A program made the translations under genes and the position numbers. Shown in pieces: positions 29,767 through 40,909 of a stretch of DNA of 64,000 bases (its first letter is position 1; each line of letters starts with the position of its first letter). The notes under the pieces are model-generated. The model saw only the letters and a program-made list of their open reading frames with translations, ran no database searches and was not told where the DNA came from. The stretch covers positions 248,001-312,000 of the forward strand of contig NW_027506915.1 in NCBI RefSeq assembly GCF_052324685.1. The letters run 5' to 3'. Origin of the DNA: Brachyhypopomus gauderio. Taxonomy: Eukaryota > Chordata > Actinopteri > Gymnotiformes > Hypopomidae.

Positions 29767-30237
29767 TTGAACTTTACATGACCGTCAGCTCTTGAGCACC
29801 GTTCAGTCATCATCAGGCAGGCTTTTGGATTAAGCTGAACTTCCAGCTTTACGTCTGCCTACCTGTGACTTCCTTGTCATTAATTATTTTGTCTATGTCC
29901 TTGTTAATGATGACAAAAAAACAACAATTAAAGCCACTCAGCCTTTCCTTTCTCTCTCTCTCTATGTGACATCACAATAGATTTTCTCAAAAAGCAATTC
30001 AAATTGTTCTAACCATTGGTGGGACCAACCCGTGGCCTTTTACCATCCACGTGTCCAAAATGCAGTACGCATGCCAATGTTGTTAACAGACATACGTGTT
30101 GGTAGCTCTACATGTCCAACTGGTACAGTGTGAGGTTTCCTCTTTGGTGGACCTTAAAGAGTTGAAAAAGCCACAACCGAACTGGTATCTTTGTCAACGT
30201 CCTTGTTTCTGGATCTATGCTGCATGTGCGTCAGAAT

Positions 30238-30324
30238 CCTTCGGTAGCTCAGATGGTAGAGCGGAGGACTGTAGAGGTTAAAGCAGCAATCCTTAGGCCA
30301 CCGGTTCAAATCCGGTTCGAAGGA
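30238..30324 (+). tRNA. tRNA-Tyr-GTA: tRNA-Tyr(GTA), unit 17
   Basis: Consensus copy with intron. Confidence 0.97.
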
Positions 30325-30387
30325 AGCTTCTTTTTTTTCCAGGATATTACTGCCTTTAATGTCATGATGAGCAAAAAGTTTTCTGTT

Positions 30388-30459
30388 TTCCCTGACCGGG
30401 AATCGAACCCGGGCCGCGGCGGTGAGAGCGCCGAATCCTAGCCACTAGACCATCAGGGA
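30388..30459 (-). tRNA. tRNA-Glu-CTC: tRNA-Glu(CTC), unit 18
   Basis: Consensus copy. Confidence 0.97.
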
Positions 30460-30663
30460 CAGCGATGTTATGCTAATGGATGAAGGCCTTTACATGAGTT
30501 CTGGCTGGCCGTTATTCATGAGTGAAGAAAGACCAGAATGTGGGTTATTCGTGACCACACCAGAACAAGTGGACCTTTTTGTGTCAAGACTGTCAAATGC
30601 TTCCCATGTCAGAGGTCAAGAATATCTGGACATGTTCTGAATCACAGAGCAAGGCTAAACGTA

Positions 30664-30736
30664 GCCTGGATAGCTCAGTCGGTAGAGCATCAGACTTTTA
30701 ATCTGAGGGTCCAGGGTTCAAGTCCCTGTTCAGGCG
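30664..30736 (+). tRNA. tRNA-Lys-TTT: tRNA-Lys(TTT), unit 18
   Basis: Consensus copy. Confidence 0.97.
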
Positions 30737-31207
30737 TTGAACTTTACATGACCGTCAGCTCTTGAGCACCGTTCAGTCATCATCAGGCAGGCTTTTGGAT
30801 TAAGCTGAACTTCCAGCTTTACGTCTGCCTACCTGTGACTTCCTTGTCATTAATTATTTTGTCTATGTCCTTGTTAATGATGACAAAAAAACAACAATTA
30901 AAGCCACTCAGCCTTTCCTTTCTCTCTCTCTCTATGTGACATCACAATAGATTTTCTCAAAAAGCAATTCAAATTGTTCTAACCATTGGTGGGACCAACC
31001 CGTGGCCTTTTACCATCCACGTGTCCAAAATGCAGTACGCATGCCAATGTTGTTAACAGACATACGTGTTGGTAGCTCTACATGTCCAACTGGTACAGTG
31101 TGAGGTTTCCTCTTTGGTGGACCTTAAAGAGTTGAAAAAGCCACAACCGAACTGGTATCTTTGTCAACGTCCTTGTTTCTGGATCTATGCTGCATGTGCG
31201 TCAGAAT

Positions 31208-31294
31208 CCTTCGGTAGCTCAGATGGTAGAGCGGAGGACTGTAGAGGTTAAAGCAGCAATCCTTAGGCCACCGGTTCAAATCCGGTTCGAAGGA
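31208..31294 (+). tRNA. tRNA-Tyr-GTA: tRNA-Tyr(GTA), unit 18
   Basis: Consensus copy with intron. Confidence 0.97.
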
Positions 31295-31357
31295 AGCTTC
31301 TTTTTTTTCCAGGATATTACTGCCTTTAATGTCATGATGAGCAAAAAGTTTTCTGTT

Positions 31358-31429
31358 TTCCCTGACCGGGAATCGAACCCGGGCCGCGGCGGTGAGAGCG
31401 CCGAATCCTAGCCACTAGACCATCAGGGA
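31358..31429 (-). tRNA. tRNA-Glu-CTC: tRNA-Glu(CTC), unit 19
   Basis: Consensus copy. Confidence 0.97.
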
Positions 31430-31633
31430 CAGCGATGTTATGCTAATGGATGAAGGCCTTTACATGAGTTCTGGCTGGCCGTTATTCATGAGTGAAGAAA
31501 GACCAGAATGTGGGTTATTCGTGACCACACCAGAACATGTGGACCTTTTTGTGTCAAGACTGTCAAATGCTTCCCATGTCAGAGGTCAAGAATATCTGGA
31601 CATGTTCTGAATCACAGAGCAAGGCTAAAAGTA

Positions 31634-31706
31634 GCCTGGATAGCTCAGTCGGTAGAGCATCAGACTTTTAATCTGAGGGTCCAGGGTTCAAGTCCCTGTT
31701 CAGGCG
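31634..31706 (+). tRNA. tRNA-Lys-TTT: tRNA-Lys(TTT), unit 19
   Basis: Consensus copy. Confidence 0.97.
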
Positions 31707-32178
31707 TTGAACTTTACATGACCGTCAGCTCTTGAGCACCGTTCAGTCATCATCAGGCAGGCTTTTGGATTAAGCTGAACTTCCAGCTTTACGTCTGCCT
31801 ACCTGTGACTTCCTTGTCATTAATTATTTTGTCTATGTCCTTGTTAATGATGACAAAAAAAACACCAATTAAAGCCACTCAGCCTTTCCTTTCTCTCTCT
31901 CTCTATGTGACATCACAATAGATTTTCTCAAAAAGCAATTCAAATTGTTCTAACCATTGGTGGGACCAACCCGTGGCCTTTTACCATCCACGTGTCCAAA
32001 ATGCAGTACGCATGCCAATGTTATTAACAGACATACGTGTTGGTAGCTCTACATGTCCAACTGGTACAGTGTGAGGTTTCCTCTTTGGTGGACCTTAAAG
32101 AGTTGAAAAAGCCACAACCGAACTGGTATCTTTGTCAACGTCCTTGTTTCTGGATCTATGCTGCATGTGCGTCAGAAT

Positions 32179-32265
32179 CCTTCGGTAGCTCAGATGGTAG
32201 AGCGGAGGACTGTAGAGGTTAAAGCAGCAATCCTTAGGCCACCGGTTCAAATCCGGTTCGAAGGA
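32179..32265 (+). tRNA. tRNA-Tyr-GTA: tRNA-Tyr(GTA), unit 19
   Basis: Consensus copy. The upstream spacer has a rare change (ATGTTATTAACAG). Confidence 0.97.
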
Positions 32266-32328
32266 AGCTTCTTTTTTTTCCAGGATATTACTGCCTTTAA
32301 TGTCATGATGAGCAAAAAGTTTTCTGTT

Positions 32329-32400
32329 TTCCCTGACCGGGAATCGAACCCGGGCCGCGGCGGTGAGAGCGCCGAATCCTAGCCACTAGACCATCAGGGA
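32329..32400 (-). tRNA. tRNA-Glu-CTC: tRNA-Glu(CTC), unit 20
   Basis: Consensus copy. Confidence 0.97.
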
Positions 32401-32604
32401 CAGCGATGTTATGCTAATGGATGAAGGCCTTTACATGAGTTCTGGCTGGCCGTTATTCATGAGTGAAGAAAGACCAGAATGTGGGTTATTCGTGACCACA
32501 CCAGAACATGTGGACCTTTTTGTGTCAAGACTGTCAAATGCTTCCCATGTCAGAGGTCAAGAATATCTGGACATGTTCTGAATCACAGAGCAAGGCTAAA
32601 CGTA

Positions 32605-32677
32605 GCCTGGATAGCTCAGTCGGTAGAGCATCAGACTTTTAATCTGAGGGTCCAGGGTTCAAGTCCCTGTTCAGGCG
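32605..32677 (+). tRNA. tRNA-Lys-TTT: tRNA-Lys(TTT), unit 20
   Basis: Consensus copy. Confidence 0.97.
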
Positions 32678-33148
32678 TTGAACTTTACATGACCGTGAGC
32701 TCTTGAGCACCGTTCAGTCATCATCAGGCAGGCTTTTGGATTAAGCTGAACTTCCAGCTTTACGTCTGCCTACCTGTGACTTCCTTGTCATTAATTATTT
32801 TGTCTATGTCCTTGTTAATGATGACAAAAAAACAACAATTAAAGCCACTCAGCCTTTCCTTTCTCTCTCTCTCTATGTGACATCACAATAGATTTTCTCA
32901 AAAAGCAATTCAAATTGTTCTAACCATTGGTGGGACCAACCCGTGGCCTTTTACCATCCACGTGTCCAAAATGCAGTACGCATGCCAATGTTGTTAACAG
33001 ACATACGTGTTGGTAGCTCTACATGTCCAACTGGTACAGTGTGAGGTTTCCTCTTTGGTGGACCTTAAAGAGTTGAAAAAGCCACAACCGAACTGGTATC
33101 TTTGTCAACGTCCTTGTTTCTGGATCTATGCTGCATGTGCGTCAGAAT

Positions 33149-33235
33149 CCTTCGGTAGCTCAGATGGTAGAGCGGAGGACTGTAGAGGTTAAAGCAGCAA
33201 TCCTTAGGCCACCGGTTCAAATCCGGTTCGAAGGA
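33149..33235 (+). tRNA. tRNA-Tyr-GTA: tRNA-Tyr(GTA), unit 20
   Basis: Consensus copy with intron. Confidence 0.97.
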
Positions 33236-33298
33236 AGCTTCTTTTTTTTCCAGGATATTACTGCCTTTAATGTCATGATGAGCAAAAAGTTTTCTGTT

Positions 33299-33370
33299 TT
33301 CCCTGACCGGGAATCGAACCCGGGCCGCGGCGGTGAGAGCGCCGAATCCTAGCCACTAGACCATCAGGGA
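33299..33370 (-). tRNA. tRNA-Glu-CTC: tRNA-Glu(CTC), unit 21
   Basis: Consensus copy. Confidence 0.97.
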
Positions 33371-33574
33371 CAGCGATGTTATGCTAATGGATGAAGGCCT
33401 TTACATGAGTTCTGGCTGGCCGTTATTCATGAGTGAAGAAAGACCAGAATGTGGGTTATTCGTGACCACACCAGAACAAGTGGACCTTTTTGTGTCAAGA
33501 CTGTCAAATGCTTCCCATGTCAGAGGTCAAGAATATCTGGACATGTTCTGAATCACAGAGCAAGGCTAAACGTA

Positions 33575-33647
33575 GCCTGGATAGCTCAGTCGGTAGAGCA
33601 TCAGACTTTTAATCTGAGGGTCCAGGGTTCAAGTACCTGTTCAGGCT
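33575..33647 (+). tRNA. tRNA-Lys-TTT: tRNA-Lys(TTT), unit 21, T-stem and discriminator variant
   Basis: C61, the last B-box base and partner of G53, is A (AAGTACCTG), and discriminator G73 is T. Shared exactly with unit 24. Transcription and charging are both doubtful. Confidence 0.82.
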
Positions 33648-34118
33648 TTGAACTTTACATGACCATCAGCTCTTGAGCACTGTTCACTCTTCGTCAGGCA
33701 GGCTTTTGGATTAAGCTGAACTTCCAGCTTTACGTCTGCCTACCTGTGACTTCCTTGTCATTAATTATTTTGTCTATGTCCTTGTTAATGATGACAAAAA
33801 AACACCAATTAAAGCCACTCAGCCTTTCCTTTCTCTCTCTCTCTATGTGACATCACAATAGATTTTCTCAAAAAGCAATTCAAATTGTTCTAACCATTGG
33901 TGGGACCAACCCGTGGCCTTTTACCATCCACGTGTCCAAAATGCAGTACGCATGCCAATGTTGTTAACAGACATACGTGTTGGTAGCTCTACATGTCCAA
34001 CTGGTACAGTGTGAGGTTTCCTCTTTGGTGGACCTTAAAGAGTTGAAAAAGCCACAACCGAACTGGTATCTTTGTCAACGTCCTTGTTTCTGGATCTATG
34101 CTGCATGTGCGTCAGAAT

Positions 34119-34205
34119 CCTTCGGTAGCTCAGATGGTAGAGCGGAGGACTGTAGAGGTTAAAGCAGCAATCCTTAGGCCACCGGTTCAAATCCGGTTCG
34201 AAGGA
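34119..34205 (+). tRNA. tRNA-Tyr-GTA: tRNA-Tyr(GTA), unit 21
   Basis: Consensus copy with intron. Confidence 0.97.
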
Positions 34206-34268
34206 AGCTTCTTTTTTTTCCAGGATATTACTGCCTTTAATGTCATGATGAGCAAAAAGTTTTCTGTT

Positions 34269-34340
34269 TTCCCTGACCGGGAATCAAACCCGGGCCGCGG
34301 CGGTGAGAGCGCCGAATCCTAGCCACTAGACCATCAGGGA
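34269..34340 (-). tRNA. tRNA-Glu-CTC: tRNA-Glu(CTC), unit 22, C56T variant
   Basis: C56T in the T-loop. Confidence 0.9.
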
Positions 34341-34544
34341 CAGCGATGTTATGCTAATGGATGAAGGCCTTTACATGAGTTCTGGCTGGCCGTTATTCAT
34401 GAGTGAAGAAAGACCAGAATGTGGGTTATTCGTGACCACACCAGAACATGTGGACCTTTTTGTGTCAAGACTGTCAAATGCTTCCCATGTCAGAGGTCAA
34501 GAATATCTGGACATGTTCTGAATCACAGAGCAAGGCTAAACGTA

Positions 34545-34617
34545 GCCTGGATAGCTCAGTCGGTAGAGCATCAGACTTTTAATCTGAGGGTCCAGGGTTC
34601 AAGTCCCTGTTCAGGCG
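34545..34617 (+). tRNA. tRNA-Lys-TTT: tRNA-Lys(TTT), unit 22
   Basis: Consensus copy. Confidence 0.97.
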
Positions 34618-35089
34618 TTGAACTTTACATGACCGTCAGCTCTTGAGCACCATTCAGTCATCATCAGGCAGGCTTTTGGATTAAGCTGAACTTCCAGCTT
34701 TACGTCTGCCTACCTGTGACTTCCTTGTCATTAATTATTTTGTCTATGTCCTTGTTAATGATGACAAAAAAAACACCAATTAAAGCCACTCAGCCTTTCC
34801 TTTCTCTCTCTCTCTATGTGACATCACAATAGATTTTCTCAAAAAGCAATTCAAATTGTTCTAACCATTGGTGGGACCAACCCGTGGCCTTTTACCATCC
34901 ACGTGTCCAAAATGCAGTACGCATGCCAATGTTGTTAACAGACATACGTGTTGGTAGCTCTACATGTCCAACTGGTACAGTGTGAGGTTTCCTCTTTGGT
35001 GGACCTTAAAGAGTTGAAAAAGCCACAACCGAACTGGTATCTTTGTCAACGTCCTTGTTTCTGGATCTATGCTGCATGTGCGTCAGAAT

Positions 35090-35176
35090 CTTTCGGTAGC
35101 TCAGATGGTAGAGCGGAGGACTGTAGAGGTTAAAGCAGCAATCCTTAGGCCACCGGTTCAAATCCGGTTCGAAGGA
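35090..35176 (+). tRNA. tRNA-Tyr-GTA: tRNA-Tyr(GTA), unit 22, acceptor variant
   Basis: The acceptor reads CTTTCGG; C2T gives a T-G wobble. Shared with unit 25. Confidence 0.95.
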
Positions 35177-35239
35177 AGCTTCTTTTTTTTCCAGGATATT
35201 ACTGCCTTTAATGTCATGATGAGCAAAAAGTTTTCTGTT

Positions 35240-35311
35240 TTCCCTGACCGGGAATCAAACCCGGGCCGCGGCGGTGAGAGCGCCGAATCCTAGCGACTAG
35301 ACCATCAGGGA
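35240..35311 (-). tRNA. tRNA-Glu-CTC: tRNA-Glu(CTC), unit 23, C56T + G18C
   Basis: Both C56T (B box) and G18C (A box, D-loop) are present, so both halves of the internal promoter and the D-loop/T-loop contact are altered. The best candidate for an inactive Glu copy, with units 26 and 28. Confidence 0.8.
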
Positions 35312-35515
35312 CAGCGATGTTATGCTAATGGATGAAGGCCTTTACATGAGTTCTGGCTGGCCGTTATTCATGAGTGAAGAAAGACCAGAATGTGGGTTAT
35401 TCGTGACCACACCAGAACAAGTGGACCTTTTTGTGTCAAGACTGTCAAATGCTTCCCATGTCAGAGGTCAAGAATATCTGGACATGTTCTGAATCACAGA
35501 GCAAGGCTAAACGTA

Positions 35516-35588
35516 GCCTGGATAGCTCAGTCGGTAGAGCATCAGACTTTTAATCTGAGGGTCCAGGGTTCAAGTCCCTGTTCAGGCG
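35516..35588 (+). tRNA. tRNA-Lys-TTT: tRNA-Lys(TTT), unit 23
   Basis: Consensus copy. The downstream A-run is the shortest seen (6). Confidence 0.97.
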
Positions 35589-36058
35589 TTGAACTTTACA
35601 TGACCGTCAGCTCTTGAGCACCGTTCAGTCATCATCAGGCAGGCTTTTGGATTAAGCTGAACTTCCAGCTTTACGTCTGCCTACCTGTGACTTCCTTGTC
35701 ATTAATTATTTTGTCTATGTCCTTGTTAATGATGACAAAAAACAACAATTAAAGCCACTCAGCCTTTCCTTTCTCTCTCTCTCTATGTGACATCACAATA
35801 GATTTTCTCAAAAAGCAATTCAAATTGTTCTAACCATTGGTGGGACCAACCCGTGGCCTTTTACCATCCACGTGTCCAAAATGCAGTACGCATGCCAATG
35901 TTGTTAACAGACATACGTGTTGGTAGCTCTACATGTCCAACTGGTACAGTGTGAGGTTTCCTCTTTGGTGGACCTTAAAGAGTTGAAAAAGCCACAACCG
36001 AACTGGTATCTTTGTCAACGTCCTTGTTTCTGGATCTATGCTGCATGTGCCTCAGAAT

Positions 36059-36145
36059 CCTTCGGTAGCTCAGATGGTAGAGCGGAGGACTGTAGAGGTT
36101 AAAGCAGCAATCCTTAGGCCACCGGTTCAAATCCGGTTCGAAGGA
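36059..36145 (+). tRNA. tRNA-Tyr-GTA: tRNA-Tyr(GTA), unit 23
   Basis: Consensus body; the leader reads GTGCCTCAG, shared with unit 26. Confidence 0.97.
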
Positions 36146-36208
36146 AGCTTCTTTTTTTTCCAGGATATTACTGCCTTTAATGTCATGATGAGCAAAAAGT
36201 TTTCTGTT

Positions 36209-36280
36209 TTCCCTGACCGGGAATCGAACCCGGGCCGTGGCGGTGAGAGCGCCGAATCCTAGCCACTAGACCATCAGGGA
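36209..36280 (-). tRNA. tRNA-Glu-CTC: tRNA-Glu(CTC), unit 24, anticodon-stem variant
   Basis: The anticodon stem 3' strand reads CGCCA, so G43 becomes A and faces C27 (mismatch). Shared with unit 27. Confidence 0.92.
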
Positions 36281-36484
36281 CAGCGATGTTATGCTAATGG
36301 ATGAAGGCCTTTACATGAGTTCTGGCTGGCCGTTATTCATGAGTGAAGAAAGACCAGAATGTGGGTTATTCGTGACCACACCAGAACAAGTGGACCTTTT
36401 TGTGTCAAGACTGTCAAATGCTTCCCATGTCAGAGGTCAAGAATATCTGGACATGTTCTGAATCACAGAGCAAGGCTAAACGTA

Positions 36485-36557
36485 GCCTGGATAGCTCAGT
36501 CGGTAGAGCATCAGACTTTTAATCTGAGGGTCCAGGGTTCAAGTACCTGTTCAGGCT
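36485..36557 (+). tRNA. tRNA-Lys-TTT: tRNA-Lys(TTT), unit 24, T-stem and discriminator variant
   Basis: Same C61A and G73T pair as unit 21, at an offset of 2910 bp. Confidence 0.82.
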
Positions 36558-37028
36558 TTGAACTTTACATGACCATCAGCTCTTGAGCACTGTTCACTCT
36601 TCGTCAGGCAGGCTTTTGGATTAAGCTGAACTTCCAGCTTTACGTCTGCCTACCTGTGACTTCCTTGTCATTAATTATTTTGTCTATGTCCTTGTTAATG
36701 ATGACAAAAAAACACCAATTAAAGCCACTCAGCCTTTCCTTTCTCTCTCTCTCTATGTGACATCACAATAGATTTTCTCAAAAAGCAATTCAAATTGTTC
36801 TAACCATTGGTGGGACCAACCCGTGGCCTTTTACCATCCACGTGTCCAAAATGCAGTACGCATGCCAATGTTGTTAACAGACATACGTGTTGGTAGCTCT
36901 ACATGTCCAACTGGTACAGTGTGAGGTTTCCTCTTTGGTGGACCTTAAAGAGTTGAAAAAGCCACAACCGAACTGGTATCTTTGTCAACGTCCTTGTTTC
37001 TGGATCTATGCTGCATGTGCGTCAGAAT

Positions 37029-37115
37029 CCTTCGGTAGCTCAGATGGTAGAGCGGAGGACTGTAGAGGTTAAAGCAGCAATCCTTAGGCCACCGGTTCAA
37101 ATCCGGTTCGAAGGA
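37029..37115 (+). tRNA. tRNA-Tyr-GTA: tRNA-Tyr(GTA), unit 24
   Basis: Consensus copy with intron. Confidence 0.97.
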
Positions 37116-37178
37116 AGCTTCTTTTTTTTCCAGGATATTACTGCCTTTAATGTCATGATGAGCAAAAAGTTTTCTGTT

Positions 37179-37250
37179 TTCCCTGACCGGGAATCAAACC
37201 CGGGCCGCGGCGGTGAGAGCGCCGAATCCTAGCCACTAGACCATCAGGGA
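37179..37250 (-). tRNA. tRNA-Glu-CTC: tRNA-Glu(CTC), unit 25, C56T variant
   Basis: C56T, as in unit 22. Confidence 0.9.
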
Positions 37251-37454
37251 CAGCGATGTTATGCTAATGGATGAAGGCCTTTACATGAGTTCTGGCTGGC
37301 CGTTATTCATGAGTGAAGAAAGACCAGAATGTGGGTTATTCGTGACCACACCAGAACATGTGGACCTTTTTGTGTCAAGACTGTCAAATGCTTCCCATGT
37401 CAGAGGTCAAGAATATCTGGACATGTTCTGAATCACAGAGCAAGGCTAAACGTA

Positions 37455-37527
37455 GCCTGGATAGCTCAGTCGGTAGAGCATCAGACTTTTAATCTGAGGG
37501 TCCAGGGTTCAAGTCCCTGTTCAGGCG
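37455..37527 (+). tRNA. tRNA-Lys-TTT: tRNA-Lys(TTT), unit 25
   Basis: Consensus copy. Confidence 0.97.
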
Positions 37528-37999
37528 TTGAACTTTACATGACCGTCAGCTCTTGAGCACCATTCAGTCATCATCAGGCAGGCTTTTGGATTAAGCTGAA
37601 CTTCCAGCTTTACGTCTGCCTACCTGTGACTTCCTTGTCATTAATTATTTTGTCTATGTCCTTGTTAATGATGACAAAAAAAACACCAATTAAAGCCACT
37701 CAGCCTTTCCTTTCTCTCTCTCTCTATGTGACATCACAATAGATTTTCTCAAAAAGCAATTCAAATTGTTCTAACCATTGGTGGGACCAACCCGTGGCCT
37801 TTTACCATCCACGTGTCCAAAATGCAGTACGCATGCCAATGTTGTTAACAGACATACGTGTTGGTAGCTCTACATGTCCAACTGGTACAGTGTGAGGTTT
37901 CCTCTTTGGTGGACCTTAAAGAGTTGAAAAAGCCACAACCGAACTGGTATCTTTGTCAACGTCCTTGTTTCTGGATCTATGCTGCATGTGCGTCAGAAT

Positions 38000-38086
38000 C
38001 TTTCGGTAGCTCAGATGGTAGAGCGGAGGACTGTAGAGGTTAAAGCAGCAATCCTTAGGCCACCGGTTCAAATCCGGTTCGAAGGA
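38000..38086 (+). tRNA. tRNA-Tyr-GTA: tRNA-Tyr(GTA), unit 25, acceptor variant
   Basis: C2T wobble in the acceptor stem, as in unit 22. Confidence 0.95.
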
Positions 38087-38149
38087 AGCTTCTTTTTTTT
38101 CCAGGATATTACTGCCTTTAATGTCATGATGAGCAAAAAGTTTTCTGTT

Positions 38150-38221
38150 TTCCCTGACCGGGAATCAAACCCGGGCCGCGGCGGTGAGAGCGCCGAATCC
38201 TAGCGACTAGACCATCAGGGA
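38150..38221 (-). tRNA. tRNA-Glu-CTC: tRNA-Glu(CTC), unit 26, C56T + G18C
   Basis: Double variant identical to unit 23. Confidence 0.8.
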
Positions 38222-38425
38222 CAGCGATGTTATGCTAATGGATGAAGGCCTTTACATGAGTTCTGGCTGGCCGTTATTCATGAGTGAAGAAAGACCAGAA
38301 TGTGGGTTATTCGTGACCACACCAGAACAAGTGGACCTTTTTGTGTCAAGACTGTCAAATGCTTCCCATGTCAGAGGTCAAGAATATCTGGACATGTTCT
38401 GAATCACAGAGCAAGGCTAAACGTA

Positions 38426-38498
38426 GCCTGGATAGCTCAGTCGGTAGAGCATCAGACTTTTAATCTGAGGGTCCAGGGTTCAAGTCCCTGTTCAGGCG
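38426..38498 (+). tRNA. tRNA-Lys-TTT: tRNA-Lys(TTT), unit 26
   Basis: Consensus copy. Confidence 0.97.
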
Positions 38499-38968
38499 TT
38501 GAACTTTACATGACCGTCAGCTCTTGAGCACCGTTCAGTCATCATCAGGCAGGCTTTTGGATTAAGCTGAACTTCCAGCTTTACGTCTGCCTACCTGTGA
38601 CTTCCTTGTCATTAATTATTTTGTCTATGTCCTTGTTAATGATGACAAAAAACAACAATTAAAGCCACTCAGCCTTTCCTTTCTCTCTCTCTCTATGTGA
38701 CATCACAATAGATTTTCTCAAAAAGCAATTCAAATTGTTCTAACCATTGGTGGGACCAACCCGTGGCCTTTTACCATCCACGTGTCCAAAATGCAGTACG
38801 CATGCCAATGTTGTTAACAGACATACGTGTTGGTAGCTCTACATGTCCAACTGGTACAGTGTGAGGTTTCCTCTTTGGTGGACCTTAAAGAGTTGAAAAA
38901 GCCACAACCGAACTGGTATCTTTGTCAACGTCCTTGTTTCTGGATCTATGCTGCATGTGCCTCAGAAT

Positions 38969-39055
38969 CCTTCGGTAGCTCAGATGGTAGAGCGGAGGAC
39001 TGTAGAGGTTAAAGCAGCAATCCTTAGGCCACCGGTTCAAATCCGGTTCGAAGGA
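38969..39055 (+). tRNA. tRNA-Tyr-GTA: tRNA-Tyr(GTA), unit 26
   Basis: Consensus body; leader as in unit 23. Confidence 0.97.
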
Positions 39056-39118
39056 AGCTTCTTTTTTTTCCAGGATATTACTGCCTTTAATGTCATGATG
39101 AGCAAAAAGTTTTCTGTT

Positions 39119-39190
39119 TTCCCTGACCGGGAATCGAACCCGGGCCGTGGCGGTGAGAGCGCCGAATCCTAGCCACTAGACCATCAGGGA
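39119..39190 (-). tRNA. tRNA-Glu-CTC: tRNA-Glu(CTC), unit 27, anticodon-stem variant
   Basis: G43A, mismatched with C27, as in unit 24. Confidence 0.92.
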
Positions 39191-39394
39191 CAGCGATGTT
39201 ATGCTAATGGATGAAGGCCTTTACATGAGTTCTGGCTGGCCGTTATTCATGAGTGAAGAAAGACCAGAATGTGGGTTATTCGTGACCACACCAGAACATG
39301 TGGACCTTTTTGTGTCAAGACTGTCAAATGCTTCCCATGTCAGAGGTCAAGAATATCTGGACATGTTCTGAATCACAGAGCAAGGCTAAAAGTA

Positions 39395-39467
39395 GCCTGG
39401 ATAGCTCAGTCGGTAGAGCATCAGACTTTTAATCTGAGGGTCCAGGGTTCAAGTCCCTGTTCAGGCG
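39395..39467 (+). tRNA. tRNA-Lys-TTT: tRNA-Lys(TTT), unit 27
   Basis: Consensus copy. Confidence 0.97.
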
Positions 39468-39939
39468 TTGAACTTTACATGACCGTCAGCTCTTGAGCAC
39501 CGTTCAGTCATCATCAGGCAGGCTTTTGGATTAAGCTGAACTTCCAGCTTTACGTCTGCCTACCTGTGACTTCCTTGTCATTAATTATTTTGTCTATGTC
39601 CTTGTTAATGATGACAAAAAAAACACCAATTAAAGCCACTCAGCCTTTCCTTTCTCTCTCTCTCTATGTGACATCACAATAGATTTTCTCAAAAAGCAAT
39701 TCAAATTGTTCTAACCATTGGTGGGACCAACCCGTGGCCTTTTACCATCCACGTGTCCAAAATGCAGTACGCATGCCAATGTTGTTAACAGACATACGTG
39801 TTGGTAGCTCTACATGTCCAACTGGTACAGTGTGAGGTTTCCTCTTTGGTGGACCTTAAAGAGTTGAAAAAGCCACAACCGAACTGGTATCTTTGTCAAC
39901 GTCCTTGTTTCTGGATCTATGCTGCATGTGCGTCAGAAT

Positions 39940-40026
39940 CCTTCGGTAGCTCAGATGGTAGAGCGGAGGACTGTAGAGGTTAAAGCAGCAATCCTTAGGC
40001 CACCGGTTCAAATCCGGTTCGAAGGA
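39940..40026 (+). tRNA. tRNA-Tyr-GTA: tRNA-Tyr(GTA), unit 27
   Basis: Consensus copy with intron. Confidence 0.97.
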
Positions 40027-40089
40027 AGCTTCTTTTTTTTCCAGGATATTACTGCCTTTAATGTCATGATGAGCAAAAAGTTTTCTGTT

Positions 40090-40161
40090 TTCCCTGACCG
40101 GGAATCAAACCCGGGCCGCGGCGGTGAGAGCGCCGAATCCTAGCGACTAGACCATCAGGGA
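40090..40161 (-). tRNA. tRNA-Glu-CTC: tRNA-Glu(CTC), unit 28, C56T + G18C
   Basis: Double variant, as in units 23 and 26. Confidence 0.8.
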
Positions 40162-40365
40162 CAGCGATGTTATGCTAATGGATGAAGGCCTTTACATGAG
40201 TTCTGGCTGGCCGTTATTCATGAGTGAAGAAAGACCAGAATGTGGGTTATTCGTGACCACACCAGAACAAGTGGACCTTTTTGTGTCAAGACTGTCAAAT
40301 GCTTCCCATGTCAGAGGTCAAGAATATCTGGACATGTTCTGAATCACAGAGCAAGGCTAAACGTA

Positions 40366-40438
40366 GCCTGGATAGCTCAGTCGGTAGAGCATCAGACTTT
40401 TAATCTGAGGGTCCAGGGTTCAAGTCCCTGTTCAGGCG
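40366..40438 (+). tRNA. tRNA-Lys-TTT: tRNA-Lys(TTT), unit 28
   Basis: Consensus copy. Confidence 0.97.
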
Positions 40439-40909
40439 TTGAACTTTACATGACCATCAGCTCTTGAGCACTGTTCACTCATCGTCAGGCAGGCTTTTGG
40501 ATTAAGCTGAACTTCCAGCTTTACGTCTGCCTACCTGTGACTTCCTTGTCATTAATTATTTTGTCTATGTCCTTGTTAATGATGACAAAAAAACACCAAT
40601 TAAAGCCACTCAGCCTTTCCTTTCTCTCTCTCTCTATGTGACATCACAATAGATTTTCTCAAAAAGCAATTCAAATTGTTCTAACCATTGGTGGGACCAA
40701 CCCGTGGCCTTTTACCATCCACGTGTCCAAAATGCAGTACGCATGCCAATGTTGTTAACAGACATACGTGTTGGTAGCTCTACATGTCCAACTGGTACAG
40801 TGTGAGGTTTCCTCTTTGGTGGACCTTAAAGAGTTGAAAAAGCCACAACCGAACTGGTATCTTTGTCAACGTCCTTGTTTCTGGATCTATGCTGCATGTG
40901 CGTCAGAAT

